A stretch of DNA of 33,701 nt, from positions 1-33,701 of the forward strand of contig JACOSV010000023.1 of the NCBI GenBank assembly GCA_016178725.1. The letters run 5' to 3'. Shown here piece after piece: positions 1 to 7,908 of this stretch. This DNA is from Candidatus Eiseniibacteriota bacterium (GTDB lineage: Bacteria > Eisenbacteria > RBG-16-71-46). The first letter of the stretch is position 1. Each line of letters opens with the position of its first letter. Both the position numbers and the translations under genes were made by a program. The notes under the pieces are model-generated. The model ran no database searches. It saw only the letters and a list, made by a program, of their open reading frames with translations, and was not told where the DNA came from.

Positions 1-22
1 GACACCGGGCAGGAGGAACAGA

Positions 23-39
23 TACTACGAATCGTAGTA
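23..39. promoter_or_regulatory. inverted repeat upstream of padR-type gene, candidate operator
   Basis: Two 8-base arms, TACTACGA and TCGTAGTA, form a perfect inverted repeat around a single central A. The repeat lies 60 bases upstream of the PadR-type start codon. PadR dimers bind short inverted repeats and commonly repress their own promoters, so autoregulation is inferred. The true promoter was not identified, and the upstream neighbour lies outside the window. Confidence 0.5.
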
Positions 40-98
40 GTGCGCAACGCGCGCCGTGCGGGGATGGTGTAGGCTGCGCGGCCGACCGCGGAGGAACG

Positions 99-662
99 AT
101 GGACGGCCATGCGCTGAGCGAGCTCGAAGGCGTGGTGCTGGGCGTCGTATGGAAGTTCGGCCCATGCACGCCGCACGCGATCCGCTCGCATTTCTTCGCC
201 TCGCGCAGCGCGCGCTTCAGCGGCAGCGCCGGGGCGATCTACCCGCTGGTCGCCCGCCTCGAGCGTGCGGCCCTGCTCCGATCCCGGAGCGATCGCCTGC
301 GGCGCCAGCGGCGGCGCCTCTACGAGATCACGCCGGCCGGCCGGCGCCGCTTGGTCACGTGGATCTCTCCCCCGTTCCGCGATCAGGACGTCGGGGCGCT
401 GCACGACCCGATCCGAACACGGGTCTACTTCCTCGCCGCGCTGCCCGCCCCGGAGCGCAGGCGGTTCCTCGGCGACGCCGAGGCGGGACTGCGGCGCACG
501 CTGGATCTCATGAAGCAGGATCTCGCGGGCTACCGTCACGCGGGTTCCCACCTCAGCGTCCTGGCGATGCGAGGCGCGATCGGTCTGGCACGTGCCCAGC
601 TCCGCTGGCTGGCGGCGATCCACGACGACGTGGTCCGGGCCGGAGCGCGCGACCGGGGCTGA
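99..662 (+). CDS. PadR family transcriptional regulator
   Basis: This 187-residue protein is a winged-helix regulator of the PadR type. Residues 5-85 carry the PadR pattern: 'LSELEGVVLGVV', then 'TPHAIRSHF', 'SGSAGAIYPLVARLERAALL', and the wing strand ending in 'YEITPAGRRRL'. The remaining ~100 residues are helical and fit the C-terminal dimerisation region (Vir_act_alpha_C type). The ATG at 99 is chosen because GGAGG lies 4 bases upstream. Family members sense phenolics, drugs or envelope stress and often regulate adjacent transporters; no ligand can be read here. The gene converges on the MBOAT gene with a 43-base gap, so its target is more likely upstream, outside the window, or itself through the inverted repeat at 23-39. 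Family call is firm, target unknown. Confidence 0.85.
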   Translation: MDGHALSELEGVVLGVVWKFGPCTPHAIRSHFFASRSARFSGSAGAIYPLVARLERAALLRSRSDRLRRQRRRLYEITPAGRRRLVTWISPPFRDQDVGALHDPIRTRVYFLAALPAPERRRFLGDAEAGLRRTLDLMKQDLAGYRHAGSHLSVLAMRGAIGLARAQLRWLAAIHDDVVRAGARDRG

Positions 663-705
663 GCCCTTGCCTCGAGCGGTATCGATGCACTTGACGTAAT
701 CCCGT

Positions 706-2124
706 CTAGAATTGGAAATACACGAACGGCTTGATGCTGCCGCCGAAGACGTTCGCGTGATGGATCAGCATCACGTCGGCGAGCGGCCGCATCGGGAGCC
801 ACGCGGGCGCCCGCGCGAGCCGCGCGGCGGCGGCGGCGATCCGGCCGCGCAGCGCCGCCGCGAGCGCGAAACCCGCGACGACCGCGACGATCAGCAGCGC
901 CGACGTCGGCGCCAGCGCCGCGAGGTGGAATCCGCCGCGCAGCGTCGCGATCGAGCCGAGCATCGCCGCCGCCTGCCGCACGCTGCGCGCGCGGAACAAC
1001 ACCCAGCCGACGCTCACGAGCACGAACGTCGAGCCGACCTGCGCGGCGCGGCGCGCGGGACCCGCGTCGGCGCCTGGCGTCCACCAGCGCTTCATGAACG
1101 TGCGGTTCGCGACCAGCAGGACGCCGTGCCACACGCCCCAGAGCACGAACGTCCAGTTCGCGCCGTGCCAGAGGCCGCAGATCGTCATCGCCCCGAGCAG
1201 CGCGAGATCTTCGAGCCGCGGCCGACGGCGCAGCGCGAAGCTCATCGGCGTGAACACGTAGTCGCGGATCCAGCGCGAGAGCGTCATGTGCCAGCGGTTC
1301 CAGAACTCCTGCGGCGACGCGGCGACGTACGGCCAGTTGAAGTTCTCGGGCAGCGTGAAGCCGAAGAGCCGCGCCGAGCCGATCGCGATGTCCGAGTAGG
1401 CGCTGAAGTCGAAGTAGATCTGGAACCCGAACGCGACGGTCGCGAGCAGACTGTCGAGCCCGGTCGGCGCCGCGCCGGCGGCGAACACGCTCTCGACCGC
1501 GCCCGAGAGCGAATCGGCGAGCACCAGCTTCTTGTTGAAGCCGATCAGGATCCGGCGCGCGCCGGCGGCGAGATCGGCCGACGTCACGCGCCGCCGCGTC
1601 TCGATCTGATCGCGGATCTCCGAGATGCGCACGATCGGCCCCGCGATCAGCTGCGGCCAGAACCCCTTGAAGAGAAGGAAGTCCATGAGCCGCGGCAGCG
1701 GCGGATCGCCGGACGCCACGTCGACGAGATACGCGACGCCCTGGAACGTGAAGAACGAGATCCCGAGCGGCAGCGTGACGTGCAGCACCGGCAGCGCCCA
1801 CGGCACCCCGAGCGCACCCGCCACGATCCGCACGTTGTCGAGGAAGAAGCCCGCGTACTTGAAGTAGGCGAGCACGCCGACGTTGACGGCGATGCCGAGC
1901 AGCAGCACGCCGCTCTTCTGGACGCGCGCCACCGCCCAGCGCGCGTACGCCCAGTTGAACAGGCTCACGCCGAGCAGCAGGAACAGATAGCGCCAGCTCC
2001 AGCTCGCGTAGAAGACGTAGCTCGCGGCGATCAGGAACGGCTTGCGCGCGCGCTCGGGCAGCAGCCAGTGGAGCGCGAACGCCGCGATCAGGAAGAGGAC
2101 GTAGAGGTCGCTCGTGAAGATCAT
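706..2124 (-). CDS. MBOAT family O-acyltransferase (AlgI/DltB-like)
   Basis: The 472-residue polytopic membrane protein belongs to the membrane-bound O-acyltransferase family. AlgI-type landmarks are visible: 'GISFFTFQGVAYLVDV' (~121-136), 'FWPQLIAGPIVR' (~155-166), 'FDFSAYSDIAIG' (~238-249), 'EFWNRWHMTLSRWIRDYV' (~273-290) and 'GLWHGANW' (~317-324), which holds the invariant catalytic histidine (~320). AlgI and DltB homologues move acyl groups across the membrane to a partner that acylates an extracytoplasmic polymer. The ATG at 2124 overlaps the TGA of the upstream SGNH gene (ATGA), so the two are translationally coupled. This pairing of MBOAT with an SGNH protein is typical of alginate, cellulose or teichoic-acid acylation systems. 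The polymer modified here is unknown. No polysaccharide synthase is adjacent. Confidence 0.9.
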   Translation of the reverse strand: MIFTSDLYVLFLIAAFALHWLLPERARKPFLIAASYVFYASWSWRYLFLLLGVSLFNWAYARWAVARVQKSGVLLLGIAVNVGVLAYFKYAGFFLDNVRIVAGALGVPWALPVLHVTLPLGISFFTFQGVAYLVDVASGDPPLPRLMDFLLFKGFWPQLIAGPIVRISEIRDQIETRRRVTSADLAAGARRILIGFNKKLVLADSLSGAVESVFAAGAAPTGLDSLLATVAFGFQIYFDFSAYSDIAIGSARLFGFTLPENFNWPYVAASPQEFWNRWHMTLSRWIRDYVFTPMSFALRRRPRLEDLALLGAMTICGLWHGANWTFVLWGVWHGVLLVANRTFMKRWWTPGADAGPARRAAQVGSTFVLVSVGWVLFRARSVRQAAAMLGSIATLRGGFHLAALAPTSALLIVAVVAGFALAAALRGRIAAAAARLARAPAWLPMRPLADVMLIHHANVFGGSIKPFVYFQF

Positions 2125-3254
2125 CGGACGTACGGCCGCAGCTGGGCCGCGATCAGCGGCGTGAAGTGGGCGATGCCGCGGCTGTTGAGATGGTTGAAGT
2201 CGAAGTACTCCGAATCGGCGAACGCCTCCCACGCGACGCGCGTGTATGGAATCCCGCGCCCCTCGACGTAGGCGCGGACGCGGCGCATGAACGCGCGGTA
2301 GCCGCCGTCATGGCCGCCGATCGCATAATTGTACGGCGCCTCCTCGACCTCGTTGACGACCAGCCGCACGTGATGGCGCTGGAACAGATCGAGCGCGCCG
2401 GCGAACGTGTTCCAGTACTCCGGCGCCGGCGCGAACGGCTCGTCGCGCCGGCCGGGCTCAGCCAGCTCGCGCGCCTTGGTCTCGGCGAGCCCGCGTTGCT
2501 TGCCGCGGAAGTACGCGGGCGCGAGCTCGACGCGCGTGTAGTTGCCGCGGAGCTTGAACACCTCGGCCGACGTGATGAGCGAGCCGTCCACGAACGGGCG
2601 CACGCGCTCGACTGCGGGATCGGCGGCGAGCGTGCGCGCGATCGAGTCGTAGGGCGCCTGATTCTCGAGCGCCGGCGCCGGTCCGCCCGCCGCGCGCGCG
2701 CGCAGCTGCGGCGTGAGCGTGCCGAGGAACGCGTGGATGCGGTCGCGCTTCGCGTGGACCGGAAGCCCATCGAGGAACGACGACGCGACGTTGTCCTCGA
2801 TCGCCGGGAACGCGTAGCCCCAGCCGAGGTAGCGCGGCACCTCGACGACCGGGATCGGATACGCGGCGTTCACCGTCGCGTCCACGGGGCGGAAGTTCTG
2901 ATGGCCGACCGACCACACCACGACCGTGCCCGAGTCGAGCAGCGGGATCAGGTCGCGGAAGCTCGCGTACTGCGTCGGAAACCAGTGCGCCCAGTGGGCG
3001 AGATTGAACGAGCGCGTGCCGAGCAGCGGATCGAGCTGCCCGGGATCGAAGTCGGTGTAGGTGCGGCTGTCGCCGACGAAGACGAGGTTGTAACGATGCC
3101 GGTCGCGCGCGAAGCGCTCCATCTTTTCGCGCGGGCTGCCGCCGTGCGACGTGCGCGCGGCGTAGCGGAGCAGGATGAGATTCGGCGGCACCGAGAGCGC
3201 GAGCAACCACGCAACGTAGGTGATCGCCCGCTGCAGCGACGGCCGAAGCCCCAT
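2121..3254 (-). CDS. SGNH-fold acyl-transfer protein (AlgJ/DltD-like), MBOAT partner
   Basis: The 377-residue protein has an N-terminal membrane anchor ('AITYVAWLLALSVPPNLILL', ~10-29) followed by an extracytoplasmic domain. 'LVFVGDSRTYTDFD' is the SGNH block I with the nucleophile serine in GDS. 'DFNHLNSRG' near the C-terminus gives the Asp-x-x-His pair. The catalytic Ser, Asp and His are therefore all visible. In MBOAT systems the SGNH partner takes the acyl group exported by the membrane protein and places it on the polymer, or acts as its esterase. Its ATG shares bases with the TGA of the upstream secreted-protein gene (TGATG), and its own stop overlaps the MBOAT start (ATGA), so the three genes form a tight operon. 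It is too divergent to name alg, dlt or pat. Confidence 0.75.
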   Translation of the reverse strand: MGLRPSLQRAITYVAWLLALSVPPNLILLRYAARTSHGGSPREKMERFARDRHRYNLVFVGDSRTYTDFDPGQLDPLLGTRSFNLAHWAHWFPTQYASFRDLIPLLDSGTVVVWSVGHQNFRPVDATVNAAYPIPVVEVPRYLGWGYAFPAIEDNVASSFLDGLPVHAKRDRIHAFLGTLTPQLRARAAGGPAPALENQAPYDSIARTLAADPAVERVRPFVDGSLITSAEVFKLRGNYTRVELAPAYFRGKQRGLAETKARELAEPGRRDEPFAPAPEYWNTFAGALDLFQRHHVRLVVNEVEEAPYNYAIGGHDGGYRAFMRRVRAYVEGRGIPYTRVAWEAFADSEYFDFNHLNSRGIAHFTPLIAAQLRPYVR

Positions 3255-4009
3255 CAGCGATAGAGACTCTTGATCGCGCCCCAGGTCGCGTTCTTCGCCG
3301 GGACGGCGGCGTTGCACAGCCCGCTCCCGCCCCGCCAGTCGATGCAGTTGCTCTGCGCCGGCGCCGTGAGCACTTCGACGATCTGTCCGCTCGGCCCACC
3401 GTTCAGGGCGTAGATGTTCGCTTTCGCGAAAAGCAGGCACGCCGGCGTGGTGCAGCCCGCGCACGATCCGGTGCCCACCGTCTTCGTGTGGTTGATCACC
3501 ACGTCGAAGAGCAGGTACTCGGTTCCAGGCGTCACCGGGAAGGCATTCACGTTGGCCACGGCCTCGGCCATCGCGAATCGGGCCGTGTTCGCGCCGAAGA
3601 TGACGTCGGGACTCGGGGTCGTGTACGACCCGATGCCGCTCGCGGCCTGCCCGTTCCACGGATCCTGACAGACGACGTTCGGCAGCGACACGAAGTTGGC
3701 GGTCATCGCGGCGGCGTTCTGGCGGCAGGTTCCCGTGTTGTGGAAGGCCCACCAGTCCGGCAGCGACGTCGATTGCGTCTGGACGTAGAGATACGTGTCG
3801 GCGCCCATCATGTCGGGCCATGCGTTCAGGGGGATGAACGAGCCGTAGATGTGCTCGGCGCCGACGTTGGTGTTGCACGCGAACGCCTTGTTCGAGACGC
3901 CGCCCTCGGAGAGGCAACCGTCCCAGGCGAGGTTGAGGCCGCCCGCCTGCGCGGACGCAGCGGCGAAGACGGAGATCACGCAGGCGCACACGATCGTCGC
4001 TGGCTTCAT
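3254..4009 (-). CDS. secreted Cys-rich protein, KSLYR-terminal family (copy 1)
   Basis: The 251-residue protein has a clear signal peptide ('CVISVFAAASAQA', cleavage after ~22). I do not recognise the mature domain from any named family, but it aligns with two other proteins in this window (23181-23987, 29003-29728). Shared blocks are 'GGLNLAWDGC', 'NKAFACNTN', 'DWWAFH...CR', 'GTGSCAGC..PACLL' and the exact C-terminus 'TWGAIKSLYR'. Nine cysteines in the mature part suggest disulfides in an oxidising compartment. The ATG at 4009 is preceded by GAGGAG (about 5 bases) and directly followed by the signal peptide; the ATG 42 bases upstream lacks this support. The stop overlaps the start of the SGNH gene (TGATG), so this is the first gene of the acyltransferase operon. 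It could be a substrate or surface partner of that system; this is inference. Confidence 0.8.
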   Translation of the reverse strand: MKPATIVCACVISVFAAASAQAGGLNLAWDGCLSEGGVSNKAFACNTNVGAEHIYGSFIPLNAWPDMMGADTYLYVQTQSTSLPDWWAFHNTGTCRQNAAAMTANFVSLPNVVCQDPWNGQAASGIGSYTTPSPDVIFGANTARFAMAEAVANVNAFPVTPGTEYLLFDVVINHTKTVGTGSCAGCTTPACLLFAKANIYALNGGPSGQIVEVLTAPAQSNCIDWRGGSGLCNAAVPAKNATWGAIKSLYR

Positions 4010-4040
4010 GGGTCGCTCCTCGGTTGAACGGGGTAACTTA

Positions 4041-4046
4041 ATCATA
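4041..4046 (-). promoter_or_regulatory. candidate -10 box for the secreted protein/SGNH/MBOAT operon
   Basis: On the minus strand the sequence is TATGAT, 31 bases before the ATG at 4009, within the 73-base gap between divergent genes. No convincing -35 is visible at the usual spacing, so this is a weak call. Confidence 0.3.
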
Positions 4047-4082
4047 GCCACGCCCTGCCGGCATCGCTAGCATTCCCGCCCG

Positions 4083-5258
4083 ATGCTCGAGCCCAAGCAG
4101 CTCTACAAACGCCTCGAAGCCGTGTTCGATGGCCTCGAACACCACGGCTCGTCCGAGCGCTTCGCCGCCCAGCTCGCGCCGCGCGTGCTCGACAAGCTCG
4201 GTCGCCCGCTCGGACTGACGACGGCGCACCTCTATCGCCGCGATGAGCGCTCGATCGCGCTGACGAACCGCTGGGGCCAGGGCCGTCCCGACTTGAGCGC
4301 CGAGCTCGCGCGCCGGCTGCTCGGCGACGGCACGCGCGACATCACCGACCTGCCGTGGGCGGGCGAGATGGCGCCCGGCCGCGTCGGCCTCGTCCCCGCG
4401 AGCGAGGACGACGCGTTCCTGATGGCGTTGTTCCTCGCCGACGGCGGGGCGCTCGTCGGCGCGCCGAGCCCGGCGCAGCTCGCGTCGGTGCTCACCTCGC
4501 TCCACTACGCGTTCGGCCAGCACCTCAAGCGCCGCGAGCTCGAAGACATTTTCGCGCAGGCGCGCGCGATCCAATTGAGCCTGCTGCCGCACGCGCGGCC
4601 GAGCTTCGGCGACTTCGACATCGCCGCGCACAGCGTCCCCGCCGAATCGGTGGGCGGCGACGTCTACGACTTCATCCACGTGGACCACGACACGCTTGGC
4701 CTCACGGTCGCCGACTCGTCCGGCCACGGCCTGCCCGCCGCGCTCCAGGCGCGCGACGTGATCACCGGGCTACGCATGGGCGTCGAGCGCGACCTCAAGC
4801 TCCAGCGCCTCGCCGAGAAGCTCAACCGCATCATCCACCGCAGCGGCATGGTGTCGCGCTTCATCTCGCTGTGGTTCGGCGAGCTCGAGAAGAACGGCAA
4901 CCTCACCTACATCAACGCCGGCCACCCGCCGCCGATGCTGCGCGACCACCGCGGCATCACCGAGCTCACGGTCGGCGGCATGCTGCTCGGCCCGCAGCCC
5001 GACGCCGCGTACAAACTCGGGTTCGCCCACCTCGACCGCGGCGCGACGCTCGCGGTCTTCACCGACGGCGTGATCGAGCGCGGCATCGAGCACGGCGACG
5101 GCTTCGGCGAGGCGCGCGTCCGGAGCTGGATGGACGACTGGCCCGCGGGCCCCGCGCACGACGCGGTGGCCGATCTGTTCGCGCGGCTCACACGTTTCGA
5201 CGGCGGCTCGCCGATGGAGGACGACGTCACCGTCGTCTACGTCCACCGCCCGGCATGA
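4083..5258 (+). CDS. SpoIIE/RsbU-type PP2C serine phosphatase with N-terminal sensor-like region
   Basis: The 391-residue protein has a PP2C-SpoIIE domain from about residue 175 to the end. Metal-binding motifs are present: 'GGDVYDF' (~191), 'DSSGHGLPAAL' (~210), 'INAGHPPPML' (~277), 'FTDGVIE' (~326) and the terminal 'EDDVTVV'. Residues 1-150 resemble a GAF-like sensor, linked by a helix ('LKRRELEDIFAQARAIQLSLLP') typical of RsbU-type enzymes. Such phosphatases usually dephosphorylate anti-sigma-factor antagonists; no antagonist, anti-sigma kinase or sigma gene is nearby. Its stop overlaps the start of the ABC ATPase (ATGA), placing a signalling enzyme at the head of a nucleoside-transport operon. 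No Shine-Dalgarno is seen before the ATG at 4083. A TAGCAT at 4068-4073 lies 9 bases upstream, so translation may be near-leaderless. Confidence 0.88.
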   Translation: MLEPKQLYKRLEAVFDGLEHHGSSERFAAQLAPRVLDKLGRPLGLTTAHLYRRDERSIALTNRWGQGRPDLSAELARRLLGDGTRDITDLPWAGEMAPGRVGLVPASEDDAFLMALFLADGGALVGAPSPAQLASVLTSLHYAFGQHLKRRELEDIFAQARAIQLSLLPHARPSFGDFDIAAHSVPAESVGGDVYDFIHVDHDTLGLTVADSSGHGLPAALQARDVITGLRMGVERDLKLQRLAEKLNRIIHRSGMVSRFISLWFGELEKNGNLTYINAGHPPPMLRDHRGITELTVGGMLLGPQPDAAYKLGFAHLDRGATLAVFTDGVIERGIEHGDGFGEARVRSWMDDWPAGPAHDAVADLFARLTRFDGGSPMEDDVTVVYVHRPA

Positions 5259-6865
5259 GCGACGCGGCGGCACCTCCGGCCGCATCCACGGGCACGCGCG
5301 CGCCGGCGATCGCGCTGCGCGACATCACGCGCCGCTTCGGTGCCGTGCTCGCGAACGACCGCGTCTCGCTCGAGATCGCGCCGGGCGAGATCCACGCGCT
5401 GGTCGGCGAGAACGGCGCCGGCAAGAGCACGCTCATGCGGATGCTCTACGGGATGATCCAGCCCGACGCGGGGACGATCGCGGTGGACGGGCGGGTCGTG
5501 CGCATCCATCGGCCCGCCGACGCGATCCGGCTCGGCCTCGGCATGGTGCACCAGCACTTCATGCTCGTGGACACGCTCACCGTCGCCGAGAACGTCGTGC
5601 TCGGCCGCGAGCCGCGCCGCGCCGGGCTCGGCGTCGATCGCACCGCCGCGGAGGCGCGCGTCACGGCGCTCGCCGATCGCTACCGGCTGCCGGTGCCGGC
5701 GCGCGCGCGCGTCGGCGGATTGCCGGTCGGCGTCCAGCAGCGCGTCGAGATCTTGAAGACGCTCGATCAGGGCGCGCGCGTCCTGATCCTCGACGAGCCG
5801 ACCGCCGTGCTCACGCCACAGGAGGTGGACGACCTCTTCCGCATGCTGCGCACGCTGCACGCGCAGGGCACGAGCATCGTGCTCATCACGCACAAGCTCG
5901 CCGAGGTGAAGGCGCTCGCCGAACGCGTCACGGTAATGCGCGCGGGCCGTGTCGTCGGAGGCGGCGAGGCCGCCGCGCTCACGACCGCGCGGATCGCCGA
6001 GCTGATGGTCGGCCGGCCGCTCGCCGACGATCTGCCGCGCGTCGCGCGTGAGCCCGAGGCGCCGCTGCTCGAGGTGCGCACGCTCGACGCCGATGACGAT
6101 CGCGGGCTGCCGGCGGTGCGCCGCGTCTCGCTCACCGTCGCGGCAGGCGAAGTGCTCGGCATCGCCGGCGTCGAGGGCAACGGCCAGAGCGAGCTGATCG
6201 AGTGCATCGCCGGCCTGCGCGCGCCGCTGCGCGGCGAGATCGTGATCGCCGGGCGGACGATGCACGGGCGGTCGCCGCGCGAGCGTGCGGCGGCGGGTCT
6301 CGCGCACATTCCGAGCGACCGGCTGCATCGCGGCCTCGTGCCCGAGATGTCGCTCGCCGAAAACTTGGCGCTCGGCCGCCACCGCGAGCGCGAGCTGGGC
6401 GCGGGGCCGCTGCTCGACCGCGGCGCGCTGGTCGCCCGCGCCGGCCGGCTGCTCGCCGATTACGACGTGCGCCCGCCCGATCCCGCGCGGCGCGCCGGCC
6501 AGCTCTCGGGCGGCAACCAGCAGAAGCTGATCGCGGCGCGCGAGTTGTCGCGCGGCGCCTCGGTGCTGATCGTGGCGCATCCCACGCGCGGCGTGGACCT
6601 AGGCGCCGCCGAGTCCATCCACCGCCGGCTGCTCGCCGAGCGCGACCGCGGCCGCGCGGTGCTGCTGGTGTCGTCCGAGTTGAGCGAGATCCTGACGTTG
6701 AGCGACCGCGTGTGCGTGATGTACGAGGGACGGATCGTGCACGAGACGCGGCCGTCCGAGACCGACGAACGGACGCTCGGCCTCCACATGACCGGCCGCG
6801 CGCAGGCGGGCGGCGCGGACGCTGCGACCGGCGGCGACACGGCCGGCGGCGGAGCCGCATCGTGA
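5255..6865 (+). CDS. ABC transporter ATP-binding protein, nucleoside/sugar type (two ABC domains)
   Basis: The 536-residue protein carries two fused ATPase domains, as in RbsA, NupO/YufO and similar importers. Domain 1 has Walker A 'GENGAGKS' (~51), a degenerate signature 'GVQQRVEILK' (~158) and Walker B 'VLILDEPTAVL' (~176). Domain 2 has an altered Walker A 'GVEGNGQSE' (~305), 'LSGGNQQK' (~416) and 'VLIVAHPTRGVD'. An intact first site and degenerate second site are normal for this family. The ATG at 5255 overlaps the phosphatase stop (ATGA), and the TGA overlaps the GTG of the first permease (GTGA). The following two permeases and a purine nucleoside phosphorylase point to nucleoside uptake. 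Much longer upstream readings in this frame run through the phosphatase gene and are not credible. Confidence 0.92.
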   Translation: MSDAAAPPAASTGTRAPAIALRDITRRFGAVLANDRVSLEIAPGEIHALVGENGAGKSTLMRMLYGMIQPDAGTIAVDGRVVRIHRPADAIRLGLGMVHQHFMLVDTLTVAENVVLGREPRRAGLGVDRTAAEARVTALADRYRLPVPARARVGGLPVGVQQRVEILKTLDQGARVLILDEPTAVLTPQEVDDLFRMLRTLHAQGTSIVLITHKLAEVKALAERVTVMRAGRVVGGGEAAALTTARIAELMVGRPLADDLPRVAREPEAPLLEVRTLDADDDRGLPAVRRVSLTVAAGEVLGIAGVEGNGQSELIECIAGLRAPLRGEIVIAGRTMHGRSPRERAAAGLAHIPSDRLHRGLVPEMSLAENLALGRHRERELGAGPLLDRGALVARAGRLLADYDVRPPDPARRAGQLSGGNQQKLIAARELSRGASVLIVAHPTRGVDLGAAESIHRRLLAERDRGRAVLLVSSELSEILTLSDRVCVMYEGRIVHETRPSETDERTLGLHMTGRAQAGGADAATGGDTAGGGAAS

Positions 6866-7908
6866 AGGCGCCGTCGCGCGCCGCGCTGCTCACCGCGTCG
6901 GCGCCCTTGATCGCCGTCGCGCTCGCGCTGCTCGCGGGCGCCGGATTCATCGCCGCGATCGGCGAGGACCCGCTCGCGATCTACGCGCTCATGGCGCGCG
7001 AGACGCTCGGCACCGGCTACGGCATCGGCCAGACGCTGTTCAAGGCGACGCCGCTCGTCTTCTGCGGCCTCTCGGTCGGGCTCGGGTTCCGCGCCGGGCT
7101 GTTCAACATCGGCGTCGAGGGCCAGCTCACGGTCGCCGCGTTTGCGGCGGCGCTGGTCGGCGCGGCGCTCGCCCACCTGCCGGCGATCGCGCTGCTCCCG
7201 CTCACGCTGGCGACGGCGATCGCAACGGGCGCGCTGTGGGGCGCGGTGCCCGGCGTGCTCAAGGCGCGGTTCGGCTCGCACGAGGTGATCAACACGATCA
7301 TGCTCAACTTCATCGCCGCGGCGCTCGTCTCCTACCTCGGGCGCGGCGTGTTCGAGCCGGCGACCGTGCGCACCGCCGAGATCGGCGCCGGCGCGACGCT
7401 GCCGCGGCTCGATCTGCTGTGGCCCGTGCTGCGCGGCTCGCCCGCAAACCTCGCGCTGCCGATCGCGCTCGCGGTCGCGGCGCTGGTCGGCGTGCTGCTG
7501 TTCCGCACGCGGCTCGGCTTCGAGTTGCGTGCGCTCGGGCTCAACGCGCCGGCCGCGGAGTACGGCGGCATCCCGATCGGCGCGACGCAGGTCAAGGCGA
7601 TGGCGCTCTCGGGCGCGATCGCCGGGCTCGCGGGGATGAACTTCGTGCTCGGCTACAAGCACTTCTTCGAGCTCGGCTTCTCGGCGGGCGTCGGATTCAT
7701 CGGCATCGCGGTCGCGCTGCTCGGCCGCAACCATCCGGTCGGGATCACGATCGCGGCGCTGTTCTTCGGCGGGCTCCTCTATGGCGGGCTCGCGATCAAC
7801 GAGCGCGTGCCGAAGGAGCTGGTCGAGGTGCTGCTCGCGATCGTGATCCTGCTCGCGATCAGCGTGCAGCAGGTGATCGAACGAATCGCACGGAAGATGG
7901 CGGCCTGA
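6862..7908 (+). CDS. nucleoside ABC transporter permease 1 (NupP/YufP-like)
   Basis: The 348-residue integral membrane protein belongs to the branched-chain-amino-acid/ribose permease superfamily. 'GLGFRAGLFNIGVEGQL' (~73-89) and 'RFGSHEVINTIMLNF' (~136-150) match the larger permease of BMP-type nucleoside importers. About eight to ten hydrophobic segments are visible. The GTG at 6862 is chosen because it overlaps the upstream TGA (GTGA) and opens directly on a membrane segment ('LLTASAPLIAVALALLAG'). The TGA overlaps the next ATG (TGATG). It forms the channel with the second permease and is driven by the ATPase at 5255-6865. No substrate-binding (BMP) protein gene is present in the operon. 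Confidence 0.9.
   Translation: MKAPSRAALLTASAPLIAVALALLAGAGFIAAIGEDPLAIYALMARETLGTGYGIGQTLFKATPLVFCGLSVGLGFRAGLFNIGVEGQLTVAAFAAALVGAALAHLPAIALLPLTLATAIATGALWGAVPGVLKARFGSHEVINTIMLNFIAAALVSYLGRGVFEPATVRTAEIGAGATLPRLDLLWPVLRGSPANLALPIALAVAALVGVLLFRTRLGFELRALGLNAPAAEYGGIPIGATQVKAMALSGAIAGLAGMNFVLGYKHFFELGFSAGVGFIGIAVALLGRNHPVGITIAALFFGGLLYGGLAINERVPKELVEVLLAIVILLAISVQQVIERIARKMAA

Noticed and set aside
691..710. TTGACG followed by TCTAGA near 700 considered as a promoter
   Set aside because: Only 8 bases separate the two elements, and they lie between two convergent gene ends.
712..2271. Plus-strand open frame opposite the MBOAT gene
   Set aside because: Composition is Arg/Glu-rich without domains, and the minus strand encodes a convincing MBOAT protein.
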